From Selaginella moellendorffii (Eukaryota; Streptophyta; Lycopodiopsida; Selaginellales; Selaginellaceae), in NCBI RefSeq assembly GCF_000143415.4, contig NW_003314358.1, positions 506,731-570,730 of the forward strand: a DNA stretch of 64,000 nt, given 5' to 3'. Positions 1 to 11,806 of this stretch are shown one piece after another. The first letter of the stretch is position 1, and each line of letters begins with the position of its first letter. The position numbers and the translations under genes were made by a program. The notes below the pieces were generated by a model. That model had not been told where the DNA came from. It ran no database searches and worked only from the letters and a program-made list of their open reading frames with translations.

Positions 1-720
1 AATTTTCTTGATAGTGAATCCTATGTTTCCCAATAATAGTGATCTTGGTGGTTCCTATACTATAATACTAGTTTATCAGATGATAACTTATTTGGAATAC
101 TTTTGTGTTTTAATTTAAGATTTATTCACTGGTAATTAAGTCTCTTAGATATCATTGTTTTTGACTTTGATATTGTCCATCTATTGATCTTTGAGTTTGG
201 GCCAGTATAGGCAGACTGGCTTTGGCACTTTGTGTGCATGGTGAAATCTCTAGTCATGTGGTAGTTACTGTCGACTAGTCATATCACCTGCCTCTCTGTC
301 GATGTTTTCTATTTCGTTCAAAGGGCATGACCATGTAAACAACTTTAACTGCCTATTTACAGTAGTCTATCTAAACCTTACTGATGGGTTTGGTTTCTTT
401 GCTCAAGAGGTTTGGGGCCTCTGGCTTCTCTCTCTATGTCCTTGTAGGTAGGGGGCGTATCACAGTTTTGTAAGCTGGGTGACACCCAGAGTAGCAAGGG
501 TGGCTGACTCTGTTGGTCATTTCCTTGTCAGCAATAGCCAAAAGGTGTTTGAGTTGATAGCACATCCATGTTAGACAAAGAAGTTACCCTAACTCATTTA
601 AGTTGGTGCATTTCTCACATAGTGTGATCACTGTGAACTTTTAATAGAGTTGTTTCCTTGGCAGTGGTCTAGACTCGAGTATGCATCAATGAGGACGTTG
701 ATCTTCCTTGGGGGGGAGAG
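1..720 (+). mobile_element. F2 LARD-like element, 3' part of internal region
   Basis: This stretch is clearly homologous, with scattered substitutions, to 34,320-35,043, the last part of the internal region of the complete F2 element further along. It ends in a purine run (GGGGGGAGAG) directly before an LTR start, which is the expected polypurine tract. I see no coding potential; the ORFs here are short and not family-like. The 5' part of the element lies outside the window. Confidence 0.8.
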
Positions 721-741
721 TGTCGCGAATGTAACTTTGGG

Positions 742-1572
742 AAAGTCAAGGCCACCTCTTGGTTGGTGGCAAATAACGGGCTGCCGGTAGGACAGCGGTT
801 CCAGGAAGAAGCATGCCGACGGTGCAAGGAGTGTGGCGAGCTGGAGACAGCGCGACATGTCCTATGGGAATGCGACGTGGCGAGAGAAGTATGGTGACAG
901 ATCTTCAAGGCGACGCAGGAACTCGGAGACATTCCAGAGTTTGAGGCTCAAAGTGGGGATATCCTCCACTGGTTTGAGGGAGCTAGAGGTCCAGCCATTG
1001 GTCCAACTTGGAGGTGTATTCGTTGCTACGGACAACACCGATGGAACATGTGAGTCCGATGGGACGTGACAGGGGCTGAAGTTGGGATGTCCATCTGGGA
1101 GGCGTTGGGCCAGGAGCGCTGGTCCATTTGGAGGGCAACAGGAGTGCAGGCACTCTGGGAGGCGCGGAACCACTGTTGCTTTGATGGGCAACAAGCGAGA
1201 ATATCGGCAGTGGTGGCATCATGGTGGAGACTCACTCTTGCAGCGGTGCGTCTTCACTACACCATCCTAAAAGAGCGGGCGAAACCGTGGCAGCTCGAGG
1301 AGTGGAGATCTAGGTGGCTCCCATGCTTCGGCAAATTGGGAGGTGGTGAGATTCGCTGGCAATGGCGCCCCCCAGACTCTGTTCTAAGGTCAGCTCGTGG
1401 GGGAGACTTGGACATCAACATGATTCGCTCGAGACGACCACGTCCACTTCTACTCTAGGACTAGGTCTAGCTGTGACATATGAGGATCACGTAGAGTAGC
1501 TCATTGAGAGGGCGGCATGCCCAGTTTTTGTATTAGTCCCATTGGGACATGGGGAATGTACATACACGTTCA
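742..1572 (+). mobile_element. 5'-truncated LINE (non-LTR retrotransposon) 3' fragment
   Basis: The insertion is flanked by an imperfect 17 bp target-site duplication (725-741 and 1,573-1,589, 15/17 identical, core GCGAAT..AA.TTTGGG). It splits the start of an F2 LTR that is uninterrupted in other copies. One frame at about 745-893 encodes the zinc-binding motif found at the C-terminus of plant LINE reverse transcriptases (zf-RVT: C..C, then ETARH, then C, ending AREVW) and then hits a stop. A second frame, 1,066-1,458, encodes a W/R-rich tail typical of the extreme C-terminus of these proteins. No poly(A) tail is visible. Frame breaks show it is dead. Confidence 0.75.
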
Positions 1573-2677
1573 GCGAATATAATTTTGGGTATCGAAAGTT
1601 ACTTGTTGGCTAGTCCTTATGGACACTCTTTTCTTACTGCCACGACGGCAGGAGGTCAGTATTGTTGACCCTTTATCAGTCCCTCTTGTGCTAATGGAGT
1701 TAACTGGGCATTTCGAGTGTATTTAAACCGGACGAACATAAGGACAGAATTCCTACGTGTTATTAGCTAAGTATACTTAGCTCGGTAAGGAGTTCCCATC
1801 TCGTTATGTCTTGCACTGGCTAATGACAAGAACCCTTGTGTATTGAGATTAGTCCCTTAATATCGCTAGATGATAGCTTACCATGTCTGCCAAACACCCT
1901 TGCTATAATGCCTTTATGTTAGTCTCATTTCAGTCTCAAATGCTAATTATGGAAAGTGTTTGCTAATTATGGAAAGTGTTTAGATTCACTCATTTGGCAT
2001 ATTTACGGAATGTAGAGATTGTTCTGAACACAATGGTGTTTATTCCATGTCCAAATTTGCAATCTAAAGATATTCCATATTTAGTAAGTTTTGAGTTTGT
2101 CTCAAAGACTAACTCCTGATACTAAGGGGCTTGGGGTGAAAGCCCAAAGCATGTGTTCCTCAAGGGAAGGGGGGGGGGGGGGCAGGGAGTATGGGGGGTT
2201 CCAAATATATAGTAGGGATAGTGGGTAAGTTGGGCATGGTTGACCAACTTGAGGCATAATTTAGCTCTTGCTTGCGTGCTTGTTCTTGTTCTATGTCTAG
2301 CTTGGGTCTAAGCCCAAGTTCCATTCCATCCTAGCTGGTGGAGTACCTATGTCCTTGCGTTAAGCCACCGGTATGCTGAAATAGCACCAAACTCTGTTTG
2401 ACTCTGTTTTGCATGTTGGTCCTAGCATTGGGAAGCTAATTGCTCTAGAACTGATCCAAGTTGCTCCGTGCTCTTATCCCTTTGCTCCTCGGGCTATACC
2501 CTTGGGAGTCGTTCCATGCTCTAGTGCCAATGCTCCTTGACTTTATGCTTGGGAGTTTGGCACCGTTCCTTTGTTCAATGGCCAAGGCTTTGAAACTTGG
2601 GCTCTGCACCACTATCCTTTGGACATATGGCATGTGACATGTGGCACATGAAGGGTTTAGGTTCCACTTTGTGGTGT

Positions 2678-2704
2678 TATCTTATGGTAAATTACCATAA
2701 GATA
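2678..2704. promoter_or_regulatory. F2 LTR terminal hairpin
   Basis: Perfect inverted repeat with 11 bp arms (TATCTTATGGT / ACCATAAGATA) and a 5 nt loop. Compared with the hairpin at 30,005-30,031 both arms changed together, a compensatory pair. It lies about 25 bp before the LTR end. Confidence 0.6.
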
Positions 2705-3466
2705 AAGGGTAAAAGCCATATGCGCTACAAATGGAGACCAAGACCGGGTCTAATGTCGAGTCTGAAGTCGAGGCTAAGGCTGAGGTTGAGACTGAGGCTG
2801 AGGCTGAGACTAAGACTAAAACCGAGACCGAGACCAAGACCAAGACCAAGACCAGGACTGAGTCCGAGTCTGAGACCAAGACCAAGACTGAGTCCGAGTC
2901 TGAGACCAAGATTGAGTTTGAGTCCGAGACCAAGACCAAGTCCGAGTCCAAGTTCGAGTCCAAGTCCAAGTCTAAGGGTGAAAGCCCAAAGCGATCATCT
3001 CCCAAACCCTAGAGTATAGTAGGGATAGTGAGGTCCAGGAACCAGTCTTGAAAGAACTCTCCAAGGGTGCTTCCAAACTGACTTGAGGTTGAGACTGGAG
3101 CCAAGGGGACTTGGGTGGGAGTGAGCATGGACTCGAGTGGTGCCGGAGAGGCCACCCAAGGAAGTGCTCAAGAGCAACTCCCACTCCCGAAAGGGAAATC
3201 AACTACAGTGCTCCCAACTCATGTAGAGTGGTACCCCACTTGAGAACCTTGTGGCTCATCGGTCCTCGCCCTTCTTAGGGGCTTGGGCCTTCCCTTCGGG
3301 ATAGAAGTGAGGGCATAAAGGTACCCATACCGGGCCATTAGGCCATGGTGTTTAGCCCCAGTGTCTCGAAACAAGTGTTACACCGAAAGCTTGGGATTTA
3401 AAGGGTCCCATGATCAAGTCTTGTTGTACCAAGGGATGTTAAAAACCTGGAGGTTTGGTGTGCTTG

Positions 3467-5181
3467 TGTAAGCGATTTATTTTTCCATTCTACTTTAGTC
3501 ACTTAACCACACCTCCGACCACTTGGAGGAGTCTCACTCACAACCTCCATAAGTCCTATTTCAGACTTGGGCTTGCTAGCCCCGAGAATGGCATTCCCGC
3601 CACTCAACCTTTGCACTTGGTCCAAGTGCTCCACGTGTCTGATCTTATGACCGACACCCCAAGGTACCACCGACATATTGGCCCATTACGCTAAGGCTAT
3701 GCCCATTCACCTTGGTCACACCGGTGATCCAACACCACCTGCATTGCCGTCCCATCTCTCAAAGACTGGGCCATCCGTCCATGAGTGACCATTCTAGGTC
3801 CACTCCTTAGCATCCTTAAGATGCCCGTAGACGTGGGGAGATATCCCCTTAACAGTCCCCACCAAGATCCTTTTCTGTCCATGGCCATGTTCACCATCAT
3901 TGCCACTGGATCAAGGCCCATAGGCCCAACCACTAAGTCCCATTGTCCTCTAGAACTTCCTCACTGTGTGACTGTGTCCTTGGTCACTACACCAGAGGGC
4001 TACTCCTCTTCCTTACCACAGACTAGGACTTTGGGATAACATTTCGGAACACCGTGGCCCTACGTGGGCCTCATGGGTACTCTCCCCACCTTCCGCCTTT
4101 AGGTGTTTTAGCCATGGGCTTAGAGCGAGGTTCTATTGAGCCACGTCAAGTATCCAAGTAGGTAGTGCCACCCACACTTGGACTGGGAGCATCGGCCAGT
4201 CGATCTCCCGGGGGAACTAGAGTCGGCTCTTGAACACTTCACCAAGCTACCCTGCTTGTCGGTCCGTATTCACTCTAGTCTTGGACTTCTCAGTGGTCAG
4301 TTCATCACCCAACACTGGGTTTGGCCTTCTTGGGCCAAACTGGCCTTTCCTAGCCAAACTGGCTCCACTACAGTCTTCCCCCTACTATACTTTTGGAGCT
4401 CACCAAACCCCCCAGGGTCTGGGAGACGAACGCTTTGGGCTTTCACCCTCTCAGACTCGAACTCGGACTCGGACTCAGACTCGGACTCGGACTTGGACTC
4501 GGACTCGGACTTGGACTCGGACTCAGACTCGGACTCGGGCTCGGGCTCGGTCTCGGCCTTGGCCTCGGTCTCGGTCTCGGTCCCAGTCTCAGTCTCAGTC
4601 TCGGTCTTAGTCCCGGTCTCGGTCTGGTCTTGGTCTCGACCTCGGACTCCATCTCGGGTCCTTCTCAGACTCCATCTCGGATTCTATCTCGGGTCCATCT
4701 TGGACTCCATCTCGGACTCCGTCTCGGTCCATCTCGGACTCCGTCTTGGTCCACCTCGGACTCCATCTCGGACTCCGTCTCGGTCCACCTCGGACTCCAT
4801 CTCGGACTCCACCTCGGACTCCATCTCGGATTCCACCTCAGACTCCACCTCAAACTCCAGCTCGGACTCCATCTCGGACTCCACCTCGGACTCCATCTCG
4901 GACTCCATCTCGGTCCACTTCGGACTCCATCTCGGACTCCATCTCAGACTCTTCCACGTGTCATGTGTTGGTCCTTTTGGGTCCGTTTTTGGAATCTCGC
5001 TTATTGCTCGCTTCATGCTCGTTCCTTGAGCACTCCGTTGGGAGTTCCACTCCTGCTCTCAACCTTTCAAGTCGAAGCCTTTTAGTTCAAACGTGTTACG
5101 CTCGTTTGGCTTTTGCTTCGGCCACTACCACGTGGCTCCTTTTTGGCTCCACTTTGGGGCCTAGGGATTTTGTGTCTCACA
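3467..5181 (-). repeat. Solo LTR-A (F1 family) inserted in LTR-B
   Basis: It starts TGTAAGC and ends GTCTCACA on the plus strand, and is flanked by a 5 bp duplication GCTTG (3,462-3,466 and 5,182-5,186). True orientation is minus: elsewhere the TGTAAGC end, read on the other strand, adjoins a tRNA primer site. About 4,447-4,645 is a (CGGACT)n-type array and 4,646-4,956 a 12 bp CTCGGACTCCAT-type array. These arrays create long spurious Ser/Asp and Leu/Gly open frames. Confidence 0.85.
4447..4956. repeat. CGGACT / CTCGGACTCCAT tandem array in LTR-A
   Basis: A short-period array that shifts from a 6 bp unit to a 12 bp unit at about 4,646, with C/T transitions throughout. The same array type occurs at 2,735-2,990, 10,780-11,055, 13,670-14,180, 27,595-28,020 and 38,868-39,060, always within LTR-A or LTR-B, so it belongs to the LTR structure and is not an independent satellite. 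Confidence 0.85.
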
Positions 5182-5450
5182 GCTTGGCTGCTTGTGCCTG
5201 TGGGGAGTGTAGCCGAACCTTAAGTCCAGTCTAACCCGGGGTGGGGGATTGGGAGAGATTTGGGAATCTATGGATGGATGGCTAACGCTTCATTGCTTGT
5301 GTAGTGAGTAGCTGAAACCAAGTAGGACCAAGTAGGAACTGGTACAATAGGCAAGAACCTTGGTGAGGGAACTTAGCAAAAGTCAAGGCAGTGTTGGTCG
5401 GATAGACAAGGTAAGCTAGGTAATTGGAAGGGAAAAATTTGTGGCTTACA

Positions 5451-5470
5451 ATTTGGTATCGGAGCCTTTT
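5451..5470 (+). promoter_or_regulatory. Gypsy-1 primer-binding site
   Basis: TTTGGTATCGGAGC follows the LTR end GGCTTACA. It resembles the plant initiator Met-tRNA complement TGGTATCAGAGC with one mismatch. Confidence 0.75.
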
Positions 5471-5509
5471 CCTCAGTTCTAGCGAAGGATAGAGGCGGAT
5501 TGCTGGGAG

Positions 5510-6610
5510 ATGGCAAAGACAGAATGGAAACAAACCAAGATAGAGACGGAACCTCCTCCAGAGCTGGAGCCTCCGGTCAAACAAGAGGCTATGGATGAGG
5601 TATCTTTGCATGAGGAGGATTTCAGTGAGGAAACTTCCAAACAGGAGTTCGGTGGTAAGGTTCGGTCATCCAAGGCTTGATTGGACGTTCTATAAGGACA
5701 ATTAGCACAAACCAATGCCCTGCTAGAGAAGCGAAAGAAAAGGCAAAAGACTGCGAATGCTGGCAACGCAAAAGGTGCGGACCCTTCTGCAGGGACTGAG
5801 GCAAAACCAAACAAGGTCGAATAGACCGAAGTGGAATCAATCCCTCAGGCAATTCCCAAGTACAAACCAAAGCCCCCACCGGTCTTTAAGGGAGTGAACG
5901 ACTATAAGGTGGTAAAGGATTGGTTTTACGATATGGAAGACTACTTTCGAGTGTTGTGATTACCGAGCTCGGAGAAGGTCCTATGTGCAAAACCATACTT
6001 GGCAGATAATGCTAAGTCTTGGTGGAGAATGGCCACTTGGGAAATGATGAAGGCGAGGATCAGTGCGACTTACGTTCCTCTGAATACTACTCTATATCTA
6101 AGAGACGAGTTGAGTAGGCTGAAGCAAACCGGAACCATTCAGGAGTATGTGAATAGGTTTATGGCAAAGAGGATAATTGTCACGTACATGGGGGATATGG
6201 ATGTGTTCCATGCCTTTATATTAGGCTTGCAAATTTGGGCTCATGGTGAGGTGATGCGTTGGAACCCGACTAATTATAAGGAAGTGTTAGATGCAACTAT
6301 CAAGGTGCATTTCAATAATAGCTTGCAAAAGGGGAACACAATGGGGTCGGGGTCCACATTTAGCAAAGGGGCCAAACTAAGGGGAACATATAGCAAAAGG
6401 AAATTCAAGAAGAGTTTCTTTAAGAATGAGTCCTCGGGGTTCTAGAAAGGCAAATTTAGTGGCTAGCGAGCAAATACGTGGGGGAGTCAAGCAAAAAGAG
6501 ACAAACCCACGGATAAGAAGGTCAAGTCGGTTAATAGTGTGGGAAATAACATATGCTACAACTGCGGTGAAGCGGGACACTTTTCGAGGGAATGTCTCTA
6601 CCTGAAGAAG
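5510..6610 (+). pseudogene. Gypsy-1 gag (decayed)
   Basis: The gag region of a Ty3/gypsy element. An ATG at 5,510 opens a charged N-terminal segment that stops at 5,677. The retrotransposon gag domain follows at about 5,860-6,330 (ADNAKSWW ... LRDELSRLKQTGTIQEYVNRF), broken by a stop near 5,957. A CCHC zinc knuckle is readable at about 6,549-6,600 (CYNCGEAGHFSREC), which would bind the element RNA. Several in-frame stops (5,677, about 5,957, 6,443) show that it is not expressed as one protein. It continues into the pol region at 6,700. Confidence 0.8.
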
Positions 6611-6699
6611 GCCAAAGCTATATGGCCATTAAGTTGGGTGAAATCTAAATTGAGGTATGTAATCCAATCCCTAGCTCAAAGTTATTCATTACACAAACA

Positions 6700-9600
6700 A
6701 CTTTGCTAGAGAGTCATTTGCGACATCTACTTGCCCTCCGAGGGAAGCTCGGAGGTAGCTTTGTTAAGATCCTTATTGATACGGGTGCTTCGGATAATTT
6801 TGTGGCTGTAGACATAGTCCAGCAAGCCAGACTAATGGTGCAGCGGCTGGGCAAACCAAGGACTATAAAGTTTGTTCAAGGTAGCCAAAGCACTGATGAG
6901 ATACTTTGATAAGCGAGAGTCGAAATAAGGACATGGAAAGTAGACATAGATTTCACTGTGTTGGACATGGCGAGATTTGACGTGATCTTCGGGATGGATT
7001 GGTTCAATCGGTTCGTGGTAGCTCTACATGGACAAGGTAGGAACCTTGGGGTACTAGCGAATGCCCAAGGAAGAAGATCTAGGGTAGAGGCTTAGGATCT
7101 AAAAGTAAGGCAATGCAAAGTTAAAGATTCTTGCCTAAACCTGGTGTCCACGAGAGGACAACTCATTAAAGGAACCAAGGTAGTATTTTTGTGCTTACTC
7201 TCAGTGAAGAGTGACAAAAAAATGGGAACTAAAGAAGTACCTTTAGTGATCCAGCGAGTGTTGGACCAATTCCAGGATACCATGCTGGAGGAGCTACCAG
7301 TGGGGTTGCCCCCTGCACAACTGATAGAATATAAGATTGAGTTGGTTGAGGGTGCTGAGGTGGTGGTTTGTCCCCCCTATCGTTTGAACGAAAAAGAACT
7401 CAAAGAGCTCAAATGCCAACTAAAGGAGTTGGTGGACAAAGGGTATGTCAGGTTTAGCAAGTCGCCGTATGGGGGTGCCGGTGTTATTTGTGAAAAAGAA
7501 AGATGGATTTATGCGCATATGTATAGACTATTGGTTGCTCAACAAGTATACAAAGAAGAACAAATACCCTTTGCCAAGGATTGAAGACCTGTTCGATAGG
7601 TTGGGAAAGGCAAAATACTTCTCGAGGATTAACCTAAGGTCAAGATAGTACCAAATCAGGGTAGCAAAGGAAGATGTCAAGAAAACAATCTGTTGAACAA
7701 GGTATGGGAGCTTTGAGTTTCTGGTGATACCCTTCGAACTATGCAATGCGCTAACAACATTTTTGGTGTTGATGAACCACATCTTTGTACCACATCTAGA
7801 TCACTTTGTGGTTGTCTATATTGACAACATCCTGATCTATAGCAAAACGCTAGAGGAGCATGCCGAACACTTGACGAAGGTATTTGAGAAACTAAGGAAA
7901 CCAGCTGTATGCTAAAGAGAGCAAATGTGACTTTGCTCAACAAGAGGTAAAGTTTCTCGGGCATGTGGTGGGCAAGGACAGGCTCAAGGTGGATGCTAAG
8001 AAGGTCTAAGCGATCCAGGAATGGGAGTAACCATCAAATATACACGAGTTAAGGGCATTCTTGGGGCTATGCAACTACTACCAAAAGTTTATCAAACACT
8101 ATTCAAGAGTAGCCCTGCCCTTAACAGACCAAATGGGAAAAGGGAAGATGGTATAGACAGTGGAATGCAAAGCAGCATTTGTCCACCTCAAAGGGAAGTT
8201 GAGGAAGGCTCCCGTGTTGCGTTACTAGACTTTGGTAAGGACTTTGAGGTAGAAACGAATGCTTCAGACTTTATGTTGGGCACAGTTTTGAAGCAAGACA
8301 ACCATCCAATAGCGTTCTTCTCGAAGAAGTTGCACAAGGCTCAATGGAAGTGGCCTACCCACGAGAAGGAATTGTTTGCAGTGGTCAAAGTGTTCAAGGA
8401 GTGGTGACACTACCTTGGGAGACACTTCAAGGTTTACATAGACAATGTGGCAACGAAACACTTTTTGTCACAAACCGACCTGAGAGGGAAACAAGGTTGG
8501 TGTGTCAATGCTTTGGCTAAGTTTGATTGCAAGATTTTGTACAAGCCTGGGAAGAGCAACATCGTGGTAGATGTGCTAAGTCAAAAAGCGAGCTTGAAGT
8601 TGGCAATATCCAGCGCGACAACAACCTTTTGGGATGATGTGCAGACAGCCTATGAGAATCATGGTCTAGCACAAGAAGTGTTGCTGAGGAATCTAGAGGC
8701 ACGAGAAGCTCACCAAAGAAGTGAGCTGCCAACGGAAGAGAAAACGGGCTATGCGGAACGCAATGAATTCATCTATTACAAGCAAACAAGGGTGTATGTT
8801 CCAGAAGGGGAACTAAGGAAGGTAGCCTTAGAAGAGTGTCATGACAGACCTCTTGCGGGATATGGCGAAGTGCCCAAGATGATGAGCTTACTCAAGAGGA
8901 AGTACCACTGGCCAGATATAGCTAAGGACGTCCAAGACTATGTAAAGACATGCCCAACATATCAGCAGGTGAAAGCCGTGACTAAGGCTAGTGGGGGCTT
9001 GTTACAAAGCATCCCAATTCCAGATCATCCATGGAAATGTCTTATGATGAACTTCATCACAGGACTCCCCCCAAGCGAGGGGTTTGATACGATATTCGTG
9101 GTGGTGGACTGATTTTCGAAGATGGCACATTTCATACCCACCACAATGGAAGTGGATGTGGAAGGTGTGGCGAAGCAGTTCTTCGAACAAGTGGTTCGAG
9201 TGCAGGGAAGGCCAGAAGAGATTATCTCAGATCGAGATAAGATCTTCACCAGTAGGTTCTGGAGAACTCTTTTGGAACAGTATCACACAAAGTTGAAATT
9301 CAGCACAACCTATCACCCACAGATAGGTATTGAGTATTAAGTCATTGATGGCACTAACACTTCTTGACAGATGGACAAATGGAAAGGGTGAATAGGCAGC
9401 TGTAGGATTATTTGCGATGCTATATCTCGGGAAACCAGATTGATTGGGTAAGTCATTTGGGACTTACGGAAATGTGTTATAACAACTCACCACATTCGAG
9501 TATCAGGGTGAGTCCATGGGAAGTCATCAATGGGCAAGCTATTGAAGGTCCTGTGAAACTTGGCATGGTATCATGGAGAGTTACCCGCAGTGAAGGCATT

Positions 9601-10302
9601 CATGGTGGAAAGACTCAACATTTGGAATCTAGTAAGGGATTCCTTGGAACAAGCTCAACAAAGGCAAACCAAGTACGCGAACCAGAAGCGCCGGGATGTA
9701 GAGTTCCAAGCTAGGGGAACCTCAGGCTACCAAGTGGGATCAGCCAGAAGTTGACCCTTCTTGTAAATGAATTGATCTTGAGTTCCTTAAACAAGTTCAT
9801 GGGGCTTTATGAGATTGAGGCACGAATTGGTAAAGTGGCTTACCATCTCTGACTTCCTCAAGAGATGGGGAAGATGCACCCAGTGTTCCACGTGAACTTA
9901 CTCAAGCTGTACTTTGAGGATCCGCTTCGCAAGGACCAAGTAAGACCTTTACCTAAGGTTATCCAAGGGGAAGAGGAATACGAAGTCGAGGCCATCCTCA
10001 AGCACCCAGTATTCTGCGTGAACTTACTCAAGCTGTACTTTAAAGATCCACTTCGCAAGGACCAAGTAAGACCTTTACCTGAGGTTATCTAAGGGGAAGA
10101 GGAATACGAAGTCGAGGCCATCTTCAATGCTTGCAAGAGTAAACGACAAGGACGCGAGGTGAGAGAGTTCCATGTGAAGTGGAAAGGATTTCCACACTGC
10201 GAAACAACATGGGAACCAGAGGAGAACCTAGCGAATGCGCGAGATCTAGTGGAGGAATTTCTACAAGGCAGAACTCTATGTACTTATGCAAAGTTCAATT
10301 AA
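6700..10302 (+). pseudogene. Gypsy-1 pol: protease-RT-RNase H-integrase-chromodomain (decayed)
   Basis: Domain order identifies a plant chromovirus (Ty3/gypsy). The aspartic protease is LIDTGASDNFV at about 6,772. Reverse transcriptase covers 7,290-7,915 and contains FVKKKDG and a catalytic box VVYIDN where YIDD or YVDD is expected. RNase H is at about 8,220-8,405 (FEVETNASDF). The integrase H2C2 finger lies near 8,850-8,960 with the core to about 9,700. A C-terminal chromodomain at about 10,090-10,290 contains FHVKWKG and TTWEP. Many stops and frameshifts separate the domains. A 126 bp in-frame tandem duplication (9,878-10,003 / 10,004-10,129) repeats the segment just before the chromodomain. 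Confidence 0.85.
9878..10129 (+). repeat. 126 bp tandem duplication in Gypsy-1 integrase tail
   Basis: Two head-to-tail copies of 126 bp (42 codons), each encoding HPVF.VNLLKLYF.DPLRKDQ. The second copy has a stop (GTTATCTAA). The duplication preserved frame, so it may predate the decay. Confidence 0.85.
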
Positions 10303-10457
10303 AGTATCAATTTGTGAAGTTGAACAATGGCATATGTTGGGACCCGAAGGTGCGTTGAAGGTAAGCTAATTAGCATGGGTTAGCTAGGTTGACCAGGCAT
10401 AGGGAACTACGCCCGACTCCCCACAGGGATGTCAAATCTGTAAACATATTCTACGGA

Positions 10458-10513
10458 GGTTGGGTTCAAGTCCCAACCCCCTAGTAAAGCAAGGCTGGGT
10501 TCAAGTCCCGACC
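10458..10513 (+). other. Pair of tRNA T-arm-like hairpins in the element 3' region
   Basis: Two hairpins 35 bp apart each have the form GGYTGGG-TTCAAGT-CCCRACC (10,458-10,478 and 10,493-10,513). The loop resembles the tRNA T-arm and the RNA polymerase III B-box (GGTTCAAGTCC). No D-arm, anticodon arm or acceptor stem fits, so this is not a tRNA gene. Related pairs occur at about 16,176-16,230 (other strand) and 36,745-36,800 in F1. Confidence 0.55.
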
Positions 10514-10694
10514 CCATACTAGGGCGTGGTGAGGTGAGGGGTATAGGGACACCTATATTCTGTTGTCATGGGCTCTTGGCCAGGGAGGCTAACTTAGGCA
10601 CACCACTAAGTGGGGGCATGCCCCTAGAGACATAGTCAACAAGTCGTAAAGACGTTCGATGTGGGTATCAAACTTCTTCTATGGGTGGTGGAGT

Positions 10695-11806
10695 TGTAAG
10701 GAATCAACTCCCTGAGGTGTCGTAGGCTAAAGGATCCCTGAAAGCATGACCGAAATGACAAAGAGTTCATCGGATGGGATCGAGTTTGACATCGAGTCCA
10801 AAACCGACTCTGAGACCGAGTTCAAGATAGAGTCAGGGATCGAGTCCAAGGTCGACTCGGAGACCGAGTTCAAGACCAAGTTTGAGACCGAGTTCGAGAC
10901 AGAGTCCGAGATCCGAGATTGGGTCCAAGACCGAGTCTGAGGTCGAGTCTGAAGTCGAGTCCGAGATTGGGTTCGAGATTGAGTCCGAGATCGAGTCCGA
11001 GACCGAGTCTGAAGTTGGGTCCAAGATCAAGTCCGAGACCGAGTCCGAGTACTAATATAGGTGAGGGGTTTAGCCCCTCACCCCAAAGCGTGCGTCTCTG
11101 AGGGGGGGGGGGGGGGGGGGGCCTGCAGGGGGTTCCAAAAGTATAGTAGGGATAGTGAGGTTCAGGAACCAATCTTGAAGGAACTCTCTAGGGGTACTTC
11201 CAAACTGACTTGAGGTTGAGACTGGTGCCGAGGGGCCTTGGGTGGGAGTGACCATAGACTCGGGTGGTGCCGGAGGGGCCACTCAAGGAAGTGCTCAAGA
11301 GTAACTCCCACTCCCGAAAGGGAAACCAACTGCAGTGCTCCCGGCTCATGTGAAGTGGTGCCCCACTTGAGTACCTTGTGGTTCATCAGTCCTCGCCCTT
11401 CCTAGGGGCTTGGGCCTTCCCTTCGGGATAGAAGTGGGGGGGTTGAGGTACCCATACCGGGCCATTAGGCTATGGTGTTTAGCCCCAGTGTCCCGAAGCA
11501 AGTGTTGCACCCAAGGCTTGGGATTTAGAGGGTCCTTGCTTGGCTACTTGTGCCTGTGGGGAGTGTAGCTGAACTTTAAGTCATGTTTAACTCGGGAAGG
11601 GGGATTGGGAGAGATTTGGGAATCCGTGGATAGATGGCTAACGCTCCGTTGTTTGTATAGTGAGTAGCTGAAACCAAGTAGGACCAAGTAGGAACTAGTA
11701 CAATAGGCGGGAACCTTGGCAAAGGAACTTATCAAAAACCAAGGCAGTGTTGGTCAGATAGACAAGGTAAGTTAGCAAATTGGAAGGGAAAAGTTTATGG
11801 TTTACA
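10695..11806 (+). repeat. Gypsy-1 3' LTR (LTR-B)
   Basis: It starts TGTAAGGAATC after the likely polypurine tract ATGGGTGGTGGAG and ends GGTTTACA. It contains a GAGTCCGAGAC-type array (about 10,780-11,055) and a G run at about 11,101-11,121. It aligns with 2,730-3,420 and 5,187-5,450. It is followed by the last 45 bp of an LTR-A, so Gypsy-1 inserted into an F1 LTR. Confidence 0.8.

Larger units (their letters stand above)
721..2729 (+). repeat. F2 3' LTR, interrupted by a LINE fragment
   Basis: The LTR starts TGTCGCGAATG and ends GCGCTACA, as do the LTRs of the complete F2 copy at 28,910-36,190. Without the LINE insertion (742-1,572) and one copy of its target duplication it is about 1.16 kb, close to the 1,147 bp of the intact LTRs. 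It includes a poly-G run near 2,168 and the terminal hairpin at 2,678-2,704. It is more diverged than the complete copy, so it is older. The element appears inserted into the 5' LTR of Gypsy-1. Confidence 0.85.
2730..5450 (+). repeat. Gypsy-1 5' LTR (LTR-B), truncated and interrupted
   Basis: Sequence 2,730-3,461 and 5,182-5,450 aligns with the 3' LTR of Gypsy-1 at 10,695-11,806, including the long GAGTCCGAGACC-type array (about 2,735-2,990) and the ending GGCTTACA. The first part is cut off by the F2 element to the left. A solo LTR-A is inserted at 3,467-5,181. Immediately after 5,450 comes a primer-binding site like the 3' end of initiator methionine tRNA. Confidence 0.75.

Noticed and set aside
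2597-3019. Arg/Pro/Ser and Lys/Thr/Glu repeat ORFs
   Set aside because: Same cause: GAGTCCGAGACC arrays within LTR-B.
4178-5085. Long open frames encoding Ser-Asp or Leu-Gly repeats
   Set aside because: They arise from the 6 and 12 bp CTCGGACTC arrays of LTR-A, are open in several frames at once and lie in a solo LTR.
5451-10302. Gypsy-1 as a functional element
   Set aside because: Many stops and frameshifts, and the RT catalytic box reads YIDN.
10458-10513. Two tRNA genes
   Set aside because: Only T-arm-like hairpins are present; no acceptor stem, D-arm or anticodon arm can be fitted at tRNA spacing.
11100-11121. Poly-G runs (also 2,168, 17,160 as poly-C, 29,490) as regulatory quadruplexes
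   Set aside because: They vary in length between otherwise similar LTRs and may be slippage or sequencing effects; no evidence of function.
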